The notes under the pieces are model-generated. The model was given only the letters and a program-made list of their open reading frames with translations. It did not search any database and was not told the origin of the DNA. The translations under genes were made by a program, and so were the position numbers. A stretch of 64,000 bases of DNA from Gordius sp. MW1 (Eukaryota > Nematomorpha > Gordioida > Gordea > Gordiidae). This document shows, piece by piece, positions 1-14,400 of this stretch. Numbering within the stretch: the stretch's first letter is position 1; each line of letters begins with the position of its first letter. The stretch covers positions 28,086,001 through 28,150,000 of the forward strand of contig OZ038526.1 in NCBI GenBank assembly GCA_964036665.1, given 5' to 3'.

Positions 1-560
1 GCCTACACCCCTACTTAACCGATGACTGGGCTATGATATTATAAGTAAATGTCTAAAACCCATTGCCCTTTCCACCCTCTTCTCCTGATCATGATTATTA
101 TTGTAAAATGAGACAATTTAATTTAAAGAGACATTTATATAAATTAATAAAAAATTGATGTAATCTGCTAGCGTGGCATGAGTATAAATACTTACGAGAT
201 AGGGAAAAGTGTGATGGATGCTAGTTAATATCAAAAGAAATATTATATATAACAGATGTTGAAATTAGCTAGAATATATTTTAAGTATTATTATTAGGCT
301 TACGAGGTGAGGGGTAACCAGTAACCGGTGATGGCCGGCCGATTGAATGATTATCTGTTTTGTTAAAAGAAATTTGAATCAGTTATAATTTTTACATCTC
401 CAATTTTTATAATAGAAATTGCTAATAAGTAACAGCTAGGATAAATTATAGGTTATTATGCTTACTAGATTGGTAAAAGGGACACCATCTACCGGTGATG
501 GCTGCCGGGTCGAGGTGGCCTGAGCCAATTTCCGATGATGGCGGTCGGCAAGATGGTGGT
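1..560. repeat. Left copy of a diverged direct repeat flanking the minisatellite
   Basis: This stretch aligns along nearly its whole length with 14973-15425. Shared landmarks in the same order are GCCTACA at the start, TCTCCTGATCATGATT, TAAAGAGACAT, TTGATGTAATCTGCTAG, TATAAATACTTACGAGA, ACCGGTGATGGC and GCTTACTAGATTGGTAAAAG. Copies differ by scattered substitutions and small indels, so the duplication is not recent. Within it, plus-strand CTTAC at 191, 299 and 461 reads as donor-like GTAAG on the minus strand, and ACCGGT lies at 324 and 491 inside an imperfect palindrome of the form CCATC-n-ACCGGT-GATGG. No open frame of useful length was found. Confidence 0.8.
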
Positions 561-927
561 CTAGGTTAATTGTTCATTATTCACATATTAAGGTTAATTT
601 GTTTTCAACAAAAATATTTTAGGCAAATTTTCAATTACGCGACATAGAAATCAAATATATGTTAAGATGAATTTATATAAAAGAATTACATAATTAATCA
701 TAATTTACTGATATAACCGCTTTAGTTTTTGCCATAATTAGTCAAAAGGCTTTGCTTATTAATTAATAAAAAATACTGCTTTCATTCCTTTACTTAATTC
801 ATAAAGACCTTAGCGTACAAAATTTATTCAGAGAGAAATTTAATTTTGGCAAAACTTAATATGTTTTAGCTTAAAGTCTAAAGCTAAACATTTTTAACGC
901 GCTATTAGAAATTTATAAAATTAAAGC
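561..927. other. AT-rich spacer
   Basis: AT-rich sequence with no ORF, repeat or RNA gene that I recognise. Confidence 0.5.
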
Positions 928-1098
928 CATGGGCGTAGCCAGAATTAGGATTAGAGGGGGGATAATGATTTAGGGAGGGGCAAAATGATAATTTTTTGAA
1001 ATTTTAGCAATAATTTTAATACATTTAATCAAATTTTTGGACTGATAGGGGGGCAGCCGTCCTTCCCTGCACCCCCCCCCCCCACGGCTGCGCCCATG
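928..1098. mobile_element. hAT-type MITE, CATGGGCGTAGCC family
   Basis: Terminal inverted repeats are CATGGGCGTAGCCAG on the left and GGCTGCGCCCATG on the right. Flanking octamers ATTAAAGC and TTCAAAGC agree at 6 of 8 positions and are probably a decayed 8-bp target duplication. The interior has the family's G-rich left half, AT-rich middle and long C tract near the right end. No coding capacity. Confidence 0.8.
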
Positions 1099-1106
1099 TT
1101 CAAAGC

Positions 1107-1554
1107 ATATTTATTTGAGATAAAATTAAGTGGTATTGAAGAGTATTTTTAAATGCTTTATTAATGATAGACAAGTAATATTTTTTATGATACGTGTCGT
1201 TACCATGAACAAATCAAATGAAACGATGTAAATAATTATTATTAAGCAAAATTAAAAATTATTATTAGACTTTGGTCATCTCCAAATAATTTATCATTCA
1301 AAAACTTTTACTTAATTCTTGTACCCAAAATATTTATGTTGATTGAATTTCCAGTTACCTAGCTAAATTTTTGTTAGACAATTAAACGACAAGTCTAACA
1401 AATGAGCAGCGGTACGTTAAAATAGTTATTATATACACAAAGATGCCTGCCAATATTAGGTCATTATCCTATGTAAATGATTCAAATTTAATAATTTTAA
1501 ATTACACTTAACAAAATAAATAATAAATTTTTTAATCAGTTATGAGAAAGTGTT
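1107..1554. other. AT-rich spacer before the minisatellite
   Basis: AT-rich sequence with no feature I can support. Confidence 0.5.
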
Positions 1555-3862
1555 CATATTGACCTGTAGGCGGACCTGAAGGACCAGATGGAAGTGAAAG
1601 ACCAGTTGGTGGCAGTGATGGTACTGATGGAATTGATGGACCAGTTGGAGCCTCTGATGGACCAGATGGCTGACCTGATGGGAGAGATGGACCTGTTGGT
1701 GCTACTGATAGGCCTGACGGAAGTGATGGACCAGTTGGTGCTACTGATGGGCCTGATGGAAGTGATGAACCAGTTGGTGCTACTCATGGGCCTGATAAAA
1801 TTGATGGACCTATCAGGTCAGCCATCTGGTCCATCAGAGGATAGCACCAACTGGTCCATCACTTCCATCAGGCCCATCAGTAGCACCAACTGGTCCATCA
1901 CTTCCATCAGGCCTATCAGTAGCATCTGGGAAATTGATGGACCTATCAGGTCAGCCATCTGGTCCATTAGAGGATAGCACCAACTGGTTCATCACTTCCA
2001 TCAGGCCCATCAGTAGCACTAACTGGTCCATCTCTTCCATCAGGTCAGCCATCTTACCCATCAGAGGCTCCAACTGGTCCATCAATTCCATCAGGACCAT
2101 CAGTAGCAATAGGCCTGATGGAATTGATGGACCTGCTGGTGCTACTGATGGGCCTGATGGAGGTAATGGGCCTGTAGGTGCTACTGATGCCCTGATGGAA
2201 GTGATGAACCAGTTGGTGCTACTGATGGTCCTGATGGAAGTGATGAACCAGTTGGTGCTACTGATGGTCCTGTTGGAATTGATGGACCAGTTGGAGCCTC
2301 TGATGGACCAGATGGCTGACCTGATGGGAGAAATGGACCAGGTGCTACTGATACGCCTGATGGAAGTGATGGACCAGTTGGTGCTACTGATGGGCCTGAT
2401 GGAATTGATGGACCTGTCGGTGCTACTGATGGGCCTGATGGAAGTGAGGACCTGTTGGTGCTACTGATGCTCCTGATGGAAGTGATGGACCAGTTGGTGC
2501 TACTGATGGTCCTGATGGAATTGATGCAGCAGTTGGAGCCTTTGATGGCTAAGATGGCTGACTTGATGGGAGAAAATGAACCAATTGGTGCTACTGATGG
2601 GCCTGATGTAGATGGACAAGTTGGTGCTAAACTGGTCCATCACTTCCATCAGAAGCATCAGTAGCACCAACAGGTCCATCACCTGCATCAAGCCCATCAG
2701 TAGCACCAACAGGTACATCAATTTCATCAGGCCCATCAGTAGCACCAACTGGTTCATCACTACTATCCGGCCAATCAGTAGCACCAACTGGTCCATCTCT
2801 CCCATCAGGTCAGCCATGGTTCATCAGAGGCTCCAACTGGTCCATCAATTCCATCAGGACCATCAGTAACACCAACTGGTCCATCACCTCCATCAGGATC
2901 ATCAGTAGCACCAACAGGTCCATCACTTCCATCAGGAGCATCAGTAACACCAACTGGACCATAACTTCCATCAGGCCCATCAGTAGCACGGACTGGTCCA
3001 TGCTACTGATCAGGCCCATCAGTAGCACCGACTGGTATATCTCTCCCATCAGGTCAGCCATCTGGTCCATCAGAGGATAGCACCAACTGTACCATATCTT
3101 CCATCAGGCTAATCAGTAGCACCGACTGGTCCATCTCTCCCATCAGGCCCATTAGTAGCACCGATTGGTCTATCTCTTCCATCAGGTCAGCCATCTGGTC
3201 CATCAGAGGGTAGCACCAACTGGTCCATCACTTCCATCAGGCCCATCAGTAGAACTAACTGGTCCATCTCTTCCATCAGGTCAGCTATCTTACCCATCAG
3301 AGCTTGATGGAATTGATGGACCTGTTGGTGCTACTGATGGGCCTGATGGAGGTGATGGACCTGTTGGTGCTACTGATGGGCCTAATGGAGGTGATGGACC
3401 TGTTGGTGCTACTGATAGGCCTGATGGAGGTGATCCTGTTGGTGCTACTGATGGGCCTAATGGAGGTGATGGACCTGTTGGTGCTACTGATGCTCCTGAT
3501 GGAAGTGATGGACCAGTAGATTCTACTGATGGTCCTGATGGAAGTGATGGACCAGTTGGTGCTACTGATGGGCCTGATGGAATTGATGGACCTATCGGTG
3601 CTACTGATGAGCCTAATGGAAGTGATGGACCTGTTGGTGCTACTGATGCTCTTGATGGAAGTTATGGTCCAGTTGGTGCTACCCTCTGATGGACCAGATG
3701 GCTGACCTGATGGGAGAGATGGACCAGTCGCTGCTATTGATGGGCCTGATGAAAGAGATGGACAAGTTGGTGCTACTGATGGGCCTGATGGATTTGATGG
3801 ACCTGTCGGTGCTACTGATGGGCCTGATGGAAGTGATGGACCTGTTGGTGCTACTGACACCT

Positions 3863-4907
3863 GATGGAAGTGATGGACCAGTTGGTGCTACTGATGGTCC
3901 TGATGGAATTGATGCACCAGTTGGAGCCTTTGATGGGTAAGATGGCTAACTTGATGGGAGAAAATGAACCAATTGGTGCTACTGATGGGCTGATGTAAAT
4001 GGACCAGTTGGTGCTCAACTGGTCCATCACTTCCATCAGAAGCATCAGTAGCACCAACAGGTCCATCACCTGCATCAAGCCCAATAGTAGCACCAACAGG
4101 TCCATCAATTTCATCAGGCCGATCAGTAGCACCAACTGGTTCATCACTACCATCAGGCCCATCAGTAGCACCAACTGGTCCATCTCTCCCATCAGGTCAG
4201 CCATCTGGTGCATCAGAGGCTCCAACTGGTCCATCAATTCCATCAGGACCATCAGTAGCATCAACTGGTCCACTTCCATCAGGACCATCAGTAGAATCTA
4301 CTGGTCCATCACTTCCACCAGGAGCATCAGTAGCACCAACAGGTCCATCACCTCCATCAGGCCCATCAGTAGCACCAACATGTCCATCAATCCCATCAGG
4401 CCTATTGCTACTGATGGCCCTGATGGAATTGATGGACCAGTTGGAGCCTCTGATGGTTAAGATGGCTGACCTGATGGAAGAGATGGACCAGTTGGTGCTA
4501 CTGATGGTCCTGATGGAATTGATGCACCAGTTGGAGCCTCTGATGGACCAGATGGCTGACCTGATGGGAGAGATGGACCAGTTGGTGCTACTGATAAGCC
4601 TGATGGAAGTGATGGACCAGTTGGTGCTACTGATGGGCCTGATGGTAGTGATGAACCAGTTGGTGCTACTGATGGGCCTGATGAAATTGATGGACCTGTT
4701 GGCGCGACTGATGGGCCTGATGCAGGTGATGGACCTGTTGGTGCTACTGATGCTTCTGATGGAAGTGATGGACCAGTTGAGAATCAACTGGTCAATCACT
4801 TACATCAGGCCCATCAGAAGAACCAATTGGTCCATCTCTCCCATCAAGTCAGCCATCTGGTCCATCAAAGGCTCCAACTGGTCCATCAATTCCATCAGGA
4901 CCATCAG
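3863..4907. repeat. Segmental duplicate inside the minisatellite, copy 1
   Basis: About 1045 bp nearly identical to 5277-6322 (offset about 1415 bp). Shared peculiarities include TTTGATGGGTAAGATGGC, the GGGCTGATGTAAATGG variant, TGTTGGCGCGACTGATGG and CAGAAGAACCAATTGG. It spans several orientation blocks, so the duplication copied an already palindromic structure. Confidence 0.85.
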
Positions 4908-5276
4908 TAGCAATAGGCCTGATGGAATTGATAGACCTGCTGGTGCTACTGATGGGCCTGATGGAGGTAATGGACCTGTAGGTGCTACTGATGCCCTGAT
5001 GGAAGTGATGAACCAGTTGGTGCTACTGATGGTCCTGATGGAAGTGATGAACCAGTTGGTGCTACTGATGGTCCTGTTGGAATTGATGGACCAGTTGGAG
5101 CCTCTGATGGACCAGATGGCTGACCTGATGGGAGAAATGGACCAGGTGCTACTGATACGCCTGATGGAAGTGATGGACCAGTTGGTGCTACTGATGGGCC
5201 TGATGGAATTGATGGACCTGTCGGTGCTACTGATGGGCCTAATGGAAGTGAGGACCTGTTGGTGCTACTGATGCTC

Positions 5277-6322
5277 CTGATGGAAGTGATGGACCAGTTG
5301 GTGCTACTGATGGTCCTGATGGAATTGATGCACCAGTTGGAGCCTTTGATGGGTAAGATGGCTAACTTGATGGGAGAAAATGAACCAATTGGTGCTACTG
5401 ATGGGCTGATGTAAATGGACCAGTTGGTGCTCAACTGGTCCATCACTTCCATCAGAAGCATCGTAGCACCAACAGGTCCATCACCTGCATCAAGCCCAAT
5501 AGTAGCACCAACAGGTCCATCAATTTCATCAGGCCGATCAGTAGCACCAACTGGTTCATCACTACCATCAAGCCCATCAGTAGCACCAACTGGTCCATCT
5601 CTTTCATCAGGTCAGCCATCTGGTGCATCAGAGGCTCCAACTGGTCCATCAATTCCATCAGCCATCAGTAGCATCAACTGGTCCACTTCCATCAGGACCA
5701 TCAGTAGAATCTACTGGTCCATCACTTCCACCAGGAGCATCAGTAGCACCAACAGGTCCATCACCTCCATCAGGCCCATCAGTAGCACCAACATGTCCAT
5801 CAATCCCATCAGGCCTATTGCTACTGATGGCCCTGATGGAATTGATGGACCAGTTGGAGCCTCTGATGGTTAAGATGGCTGACCTGATGGAAGAGATGGA
5901 CCAGTTGGTGCTACTGATGGTCCTGATGGAATTGATGCACCAGTTGGAGCCTCTGATGGACCAGATGGCTGACCTGATGGGAGAGATGGACCAGTTGGTG
6001 CTACTGATAAGCCTGATGGAAGTGATGGACCAGTTGGTGCTACTGATGGGCCTGATGGTAGTGATGAACCAGTTGGTGCTACTGATGGGCCTGATGAAAT
6101 TGATGGACCTGTTGGCGCGACTGATGGGCCTGATGCAGGTGATGGACCTGTTGGTGCTACTGATGCTTCTGATGGAAGTGATGGACCAGTTGAGAATCAA
6201 CTGGTCAATCACTTACATCAGGCCCATCAGAAGAACCAATTGGTCCATCTCTCCCATCAAGTCAGCCATCTGGTCCATCAAAGGCTCCAACTGGTCCATC
6301 AATTCCATCAGGACCATCAGTA
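5277..6322. repeat. Segmental duplicate inside the minisatellite, copy 2
   Basis: Second copy of 3863-4907, with only a few substitutions and small deletions. The 360 bp before it (4915-5275) nearly match 2111-2470, so the array grew by copying long multi-unit segments as well as by unit slippage. Confidence 0.85.
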
Positions 6323-9300
6323 ACACCAACTAGTCCATCACTTACATCAGGCCCATCAGTAGCAATGACTGGTCCATCTCTCCTATCAGGTTGGCCATCT
6401 GGTCCATCAGAGCGTAGCACCAACTGGACCATAACTTCCATCAGGCCCATCAGTAGCACCGACTGGTTCATCTCTCCCATCAGGTCAGATAATGTGGTCC
6501 ATCAGAGGGTAGCACCAACTGGTCCATCACTTCCATCAGGACCATCAGTAGAATCTATTGGTCCATCTCTTCGATCAGGTCAGCCATCTTACCCATCAGA
6601 GGCTCCAACTGGTCCGTCAATTCCATCAGGACCATAAGTAGCAATAGGCCTGATGGAATTGATGGACCAGTTGGTGGTACTGATAGGCCTGATGGACCAG
6701 TTGGTGCTACTGATGGGCTTGATGGTAGTGATGAACCAGTTGGTACTACTGATGGGCCTGATGAAATTGATGGGCCTGATGCAGGTGATGGATCTGTTGG
6801 TGCTACTGATGCTTCTGATGTAAGTGATGGACCAGTTGAGCGACAACTGGTCCATCACTTCCATCAGGCCCATCAGTAGCAACAACTGGTCCATCTCTCC
6901 CATCGGGTCAGCCATCTGGTCCATCAGAGGCTACAACTGGTGCATCAATTCCATCAGGACCATCAGTAGCACCAACTGGTCCATCACTTCCATCAGGAGC
7001 ATCAGTAGCACCAACAGGTCCATCAATTTCATCAGGCCGATCAGTAGCACCAACTGGTTCATCACTACCATCAGGCCCATCAGTAGCACCAACTGGTCCA
7101 TCTCTCCCATCAGGCCAGCCATCTGGTGCATCAGAGGCTCCAACTGGTCCATCAATTCCATTAGGACCATCAGTAGCCTCAACTGGTCCACTTCCATCAG
7201 GACCATCAGTAGAATTTACTGATCCATCACTTCCACCAGGAGCATCAGTAGCACCAACAGGTCCATCACCTCCATCAGGCCTATCAGTAGCACCAACAGG
7301 TCCATCAATTCCATCAGGCCTATTGCTACTGAGGGCCCTGATGGAATTGATGGACCAGTTGGAGCCTCTGATGGTTAAGATGGCTGACCTGATGGAAGAG
7401 ATGGACCATTTGGTGCTACTGGTGGTCCTTATGGAATTGATGCACCAGTTGGAGCCTCTGATGGACCAGATGGCTGACCTGATGGGAGAGATGGACCAGT
7501 TGGTGTTACTGATAGGCCTGATGGAAGTGATGGACCAGTTGGTGCCACTGATGGGCCTGATGGTAGTGATGAACCAGTTGGTGCTACTGATGGGCCTGAT
7601 GAAATTGATGGACCTGTTGGTGCTACTGATGGGCCTGATGCAGGTGATGGATCTGTTGGTGCTACTGATGCTTCTGATTGAAGTGATGGACCAGTTGAGC
7701 ACCAACTGGTAAATCACTTCCATCAGGCCTATCAGTAGCACCAACTGGTCCATCTTTCCCATCAGGTCAGCCATCTGGTCCATCAGAGGGTAGCACCGAC
7801 TGGATCATAACTTCCATCAGGCCCATCAGTAGCACCGACTGGTACATCTCTCCCATCAAGCCCATCAGTAGCACCGACAGGTCCATAATTTCCATCAGGC
7901 CCATCAGTAGCACCAACTGGTCCATCACTTCCATCAGGACCATCAGTAGAATCTACTGGTCCATCACTTCCATCAAGAGCATCAGTAGCACCAAGACCAA
8001 CAGGTCCATCACGTCCATCAGGCCCATCAGTAGCGCCAACAGGTCCATCAATTCCATCAGGCCTATTGCTACTGTGATTGACCTGTCGGTGCTACTGATG
8101 GGCCTGATGGAAGTGATGGACCTGTTGATGCTACTGATGCTCCTGATGGAAGTTATGGTCCAGTTGGTGCTACCCTCTGATGGACCAGATGGCTGACATG
8201 CTGGGAGAGTTGGACCAGTCGGTGCTACTGATGGGCCTGATGGGAGAGATGGACCAGTCGGTGCTACCCTCTGATGGACCAGATGGCTGACCTTAACCAG
8301 TCGGTGCTACTGATGGGCCTGATGGGAGAGGTTGACCAGTCGGTGCTACTGATGGGCCTGATGGCTGACCTGATAGGTCCATCAATTTCATCAGGCCCAT
8401 TTGTAGCACCAACTGGTTTATCACTTCCATCAGTAGCACCAACTGGTCCATCACTTCCATCAGGCCCATCAGTAGCACCGACTGGTCCATCTCTCCCATC
8501 AGGTCAGCCATCTGGTCCATCAGAGGGTATCACCAACTGGTCCATCACTTCCATCAGGCCTATCAGTAGCACTAACTGGTCCATCTCTTCCATCAGGTCA
8601 GCCATCTTAACCATCATTGGCTCCAACTGGTCCATCAATTCCATCAGGACCATCAGAGCAATAGGCCTGATGGAATTGATGGACCTGTTGGTGCTACTAA
8701 TAGGCCTGATAGAGGTGATGGACCTGTTGGTGCTACTGATGGGCGTGATGGAAGTGATGGACCTGTTTGTGCTACTGATGCTCCTGATGGAGGTGATGGA
8801 CCTGTTGGTGCTACTGATGCTCCTGATGGAAGTGATGGACCAGTTGGTGCTACTGATGGTACTGATGGAATTGATGGACCAGTTGGAGCCTCTGATGGAC
8901 CAGATGGCTGACCTGATAGGTCCATCAATTTCATCAGGCCCAGCAATAGCACCAACTGGTTTATCACTTCCATCAGTAACACCAACTGGTCCATCACTTC
9001 CATCAGGCCCATCAGTAGCACCGACTGGTCCATCTCTCCCATCAGGTCAGCTATCTGGTCCATCAGAGGGTAGCACCAACTGGTCCATCACTTCCATCAG
9101 GACCATCAGTAGAATCTACTGGTCCATCTCTTCGATCAGGTCAGCCATCTTACCCATCAGAGGCTCCAACTGGTCCATCAATTAAATCAGGACCATCAGT
9201 AGCAATAGGCCTGATGGAATTGATGGACCAGTTGGTGCTACTGATAGGCCTGATGGAAGTGATGGACCAGTTGGTGCCACTGATGGGCCTGATGGTAGTG

Positions 9301-9939
9301 ATGAACCAGTTGGTGCTACTGATGGGCCTGATGAAATTGATGGATCTGTTGGTGCTACTGATGGGCCTGATGCAGGTGATGGATCTGTTGGTGCTACTGA
9401 TGCTTCTGATGGAAGTCATGGACCAGTTGAGCGACAACTGGTTCATCACTCACATCAGGCCCATCAGTAGCACCAATTGGTCCATCTCTCCCATCAAGTC
9501 AGCCATCTTACCCATCAGAGGCTCCAACTGGTGCATCAATTCCATCAGGAGCATCAGTAGCACCAACAGGTCCATCACTTCCATCAGGCCCATCAGTAGC
9601 CCCGACGGTCCATCAATTCCATCAGGCCCATCAGTAGCACCAACTGGTCCATCACTTCCATCAAGCCTATCAGTAGCACCAACTCGTCCATCTCTCCCAT
9701 CAGGTCAGCCATCTGGTCCATCAGAGGCTCCAACTGGTCCATCAATTCCATCAGGACCATCAGTAGCACCGAGGTCCATCTCTTCCATCAAGTCAGCCAT
9801 CTGGTCCATCAGAGGGTAGCACCAACTGTTCCATCACTTCCATCAGGCCCATCAGTAGCACTAACTGGTCCATCTCTTCCATCAGGTCAGCTATCTTACC
9901 CATCAGAGCCTCTAACTGATCCATCAATTCCATCAGGAC

Positions 9940-11430
9940 CATCAGTAGCAATAGGCCTGATGGAATTGATGGACCTGTTGGTGCTACTGATGGGCCTGAT
10001 GGAGGTGATGGACCTGTTGGTGCTACTGATGCTCCTGATGAAAGTGATGGATCAGTAGATTCTACTGATGGTCCTGATGGAAGTGGACCAGTTGGTGCTA
10101 CTGATGGGCCTGATGGAATTGATGGACCTGTCGGTGCTACTGATGGGCCCGACGGAAGTCATGGACCTGTTGGTGCTACTGATGCTCCTGATGGAAGTGA
10201 TGGACCAGTTGGTGCTACTGATGGTCCTGATCGAATTGATGGACCAGTTGTAGCCTCTGATGGACCAGATGGCTGACCTGATGGGAGAGATGGACCAGTT
10301 GTTGCTACTGATGGGCCTGATGGAAGTGATGAACCATTAGGTGCTATTGATAGGCCTAATGGAAGTTATGGTCCAGTTGGTGCTACCCTCTGATGGACCA
10401 GATGGCTGACCTGAGAGGTCCATCAATTTCATCAGGCCCATCAGTAGCACGAACTGGTTCATCACTTTCATCAGGCGTATCAGTAGCACCAACTGGTCCA
10501 TCACTTCCATCAGGCCTATCAGTAGCACCAACTGGTCTATCTCTGCCATCAGGTCAGCCATATAGTCAATCAGAGGGTAGCACCAACTGGACCATAACTT
10601 CCATCAGGCCCATCAGTAGCACCGACTGGTCCATCTCTCCCATCAGGTCAGCCATCTGGTCGATCAGAGGGTAGCACCAACTGGTCAATCACTTCCATCA
10701 GGCCCATCAGTAGCACTAACTGGTCCGTCTCTTCCATCAGGTCAGCCATCTTACCCATCAGATGCTTCAATTGGTCCATCAATTCCATCAGGACCATCAG
10801 TAGCAATAGGCCTCATGGAATTGATGGACCTGTTGGTACTACTGATGGGCCTGATGGAGGTGATGGACCTGTTCGTGCTACTGATGCTCCTGATGGAAGT
10901 GATGGACCAGTAGATTCTACTGATGGTCCTGATGGAAGTGGACCAGTTGGTGCTACTGATGGGCCTGATGGAATTGATGGACCTGTCGGTGCTACTGATG
11001 GGCCCGACGGAAGTCATGGACCTGTTGGTGCTACTGATGCTCCTGATGGAAGTGATGGACCAGTTGGTGCTACTGATGGTCCTGATGGAATTGATGGACC
11101 AGTTGTAGCCTCTGATGGACCAGATGGCTGACCTGATGGGAGAGATGGACCAGTTGTTGCTACTGATGCGCCTGATGGAAGTGATGAACCATTTGGTGCT
11201 ACTGATAGGCCTAATGGAAGTTATGGTCCAGTTGGTGCTACCCTCTTATGGACCAGATGGCATAACCTGAGAGGTCCATCAATTTCATCAGGCCCGTCAG
11301 TATCACAAACTGGTTCATCACTTTCATCAGGCGTATCAGTAGCACCAACTGGTCCATCACTTCCATCAGGCCTATCAGTAGCACCAACTGGTCTATCTCT
11401 CCCATCAGGTCAGCCATATAGTCAATCAGA
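9940..11430. repeat. Tandem pair of about 855-bp higher-order units
   Basis: 9940-10560 and 10795-11430 match at an offset of about 855 bp, including rare variants GATGGGCCCGACGGAAGTCA and CATCAGGCGTATCAGTAGC. Each higher-order unit contains one plus block and one minus block, so it is itself an inverted repeat. Confidence 0.8.
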
Positions 11431-14400
11431 GGGTAGCACCAACTGGTCCATCACTTCCATCAGGCCCATCAGTAGCACTAACTGGTCCATCTCTTCCATC
11501 AGGTCAGCTATCTTACCCATCAGAGCCTCCAACTGGTCCATCAATTCCATCAGGACCATCAGTAGCAATAGCCCTGATAGAATTGATGGACCTGTTGGTG
11601 CTACTGATGGGCCTGATGGAGGTGATGGACCTGTTGGTGCTATTGATGCTCTTGATGGAAGTGATGGACCAGTAGATTCTACTGATGGTCCTGATGGAAG
11701 TGATGAGTTTGTGCTACTGATGGGCCTGATGGAATTTATGGACCTGTTGGTGCTACTGATGTGCTTGATGGGAGAGATGTACCAGTCGGTGCTACTGATG
11801 GTCCTGATGGAATTGATGGACCAGTTAGAGCCTCTGATGGACGAGATGGCTGACCTGATGGGAGAGATGGACCAGTTGTTGCTACTGATAGGCCTGATAA
11901 AAGTGATGGACTAGTTGGTGCTACTGATGAGTCTGATGGTAGTGTTGAACCAGTTGGTGCTACTGATGGGCCTGATGAAATTGATCGACCTGTTGGTGCT
12001 ACTGATGGGCCTGGTGCAGGTGATGGACCTGTTGGTGCTACTGATGCTTCTGATGGAAGTGATGGACCAGTTGAGCACCAACTGGTCCATTACTTACATC
12101 AGGCCCATCAGAAGAACCAATTGGTCCATCTCTCCCATCAAGTCAGCCATCTGGTCCATTAGAGGCTCCAACTGGTCCATCAATTCCATCAGGACCATCA
12201 GTAGCACCAACTAGTACATCACTTCCATCAGGCCCATCAGTAGCACCGACTGGTCCATCTCTCCCATCAGGCCCATCAGTAGCACCGACTGGTCCATCTC
12301 TCCCATCAGGTCAGCCATCTGGTCCATCAGAGGGTAGCACCAACTGGACCATAACTTCCATCAGGCCCATCAGTAGCACCGACTGGTCATCAGGTCAGCC
12401 ATCTGGTCCATCAGAGGGTAGCACCAACCTGTCCATCACTTCCATCAGGCCCATCAGTAGCACTAACTGGTCCATCTCTTCCATCAGGTCAGCCATCTTA
12501 CCCATCAGAGGCTCCCACTGGTCCATCAATTCCTTCTGGACCATCAGTAGTAATCGGCATTATGGAATTGATGAACCTGTTGGTGCCACTGATGGGCCTG
12601 ATGCAGGTGATTGACCTGTTGGTGTTACTGATGCTCCTGATGGAAGTGATCGACCAGTAGATTCTACTGATAGACCTGATGGAAGTGATGGACCAGTTGG
12701 TGCTACTGATGGGCCTGATGGAAGTGATGGACCAGTTGGTGCTACCCTCTGATGGACCACATTAGCTGACCTAAGGGAGAGATGAACCAATCGGTGCTAC
12801 TGATGAGCCTGATGGAAGTTATGGTCCAGTTGGTGCTACCCTCTGATGGACCAGATGGCTGACCTGATAGTTCCATCAATTTTATCAGGCCCATCAGTAG
12901 CACCAACTGGTTCATCACTTCCATATGGCCCATCAGTAGCACCAAGTGGTCCATCACTTCCATCAGGCCTATCAGTAGCACCAACTGTCTCTCCCATCAG
13001 GTCAGCCATCTGGTCCATCAGAGGGTAGCATCAACTGGACCATAACTTCCGTCAGGCCCATCAGTAGCACCGACTTGTCCATTTCTCCCATCAGGTCAGC
13101 CATCTGGTCCATCAGGGGTAGCACCAACTCGACCATAACTTCCATCAGGCCCATCAGTAGCACCGACTGGTCCATCTCTCCCATCAGGTCAGCCATCTGG
13201 TCCATCAGAGGGTAGCACCAACCTGTCCATCACTTCCATCAGGCCCTACAGTAGCACTAACTGGTCCATCTCTTCCATCAGGTCAGCCATCTTACCCATC
13301 AGAGGCTCTCACTGGTCCATCAATTCCATCTGGACCATCAGTAGCAATAGGCCTGATGGAATTGATGGACCTGTTGGTGCTACTGATGGGCAATGCAGGT
13401 GATGGACCTGTTGGTGCTACTGATGGAAGTGATGGACCAGTTGATTCTACTGATGGTCCTGATGAAAGTGATGGACCAGTTGGTGCTACTGATGGGCCTG
13501 ATGGAATTGATGGACCTGTCGGTGCTACTGATGGGCTTGATGGGAGAGATGGACCAGTCGGTGCTACTGATGGACCTGATGGAAGTTATGATCCAGTTGG
13601 TGCTACCCTCTGATGGACCAGATGGCTGACCTGATAGGTCCATCAATTTCATCAAGCCCATCAGTAGCACCAACTGGTTCATCACTTCCATCAGGCCCAT
13701 CAGTAGCACCAACTGGTCCATCACTTCCATCAGGTCTATCAGTAGCACCTACTGGTCCATCAATTCCATCAGGACCATCAGTAGCACCAACTGGTCCATT
13801 ACTTCCATCAGGAGCATCAGTACCAACAGGTACATCACTTCCATCAATAGCATCAACAGGTCTATCAATTCCATCAGGCTCATCAGTAGCACCAACTGGT
13901 CCATCACTTCCATCAGGACCATCGGTAGAACCTACTGGTCCATCACTTCTATCAGGAGCATCAGTAGCACCAACAGGTCCATCACCTTTATCAGGCCCAT
14001 CAGTAGCACCAACAGGTGCATCAATTCCATTAGGCCTATTGCTACTGATGGTCCTGATGGAATTGATGGACCTGTTGGAGCCTCTGATGGGTAAGATGGC
14101 TGACCTGATGGAAGAGATGTACCAGTTAGTGCTACTGATGGGCCTGATGGAAGTTATGGTCCAGTTGGTGCTACCTTATGATGAACCAGATGGCTGACCT
14201 GATGGGAGAGATGGACCAGTCGGTGCTAATGATGGGCCTGATGGAAGTGATGGACCAGTTGGTGCTACCCTCTGATGGACCAGATGGCTGACCTGATGGG
14301 AGAGATGGACCAATCGGTGCTATTGATGAGACTGATGGAAGTGATAGACCAGTTGGTGCTGATGGTCCTGATGGGATTGATGAACCAGTTGGTGCTACCG

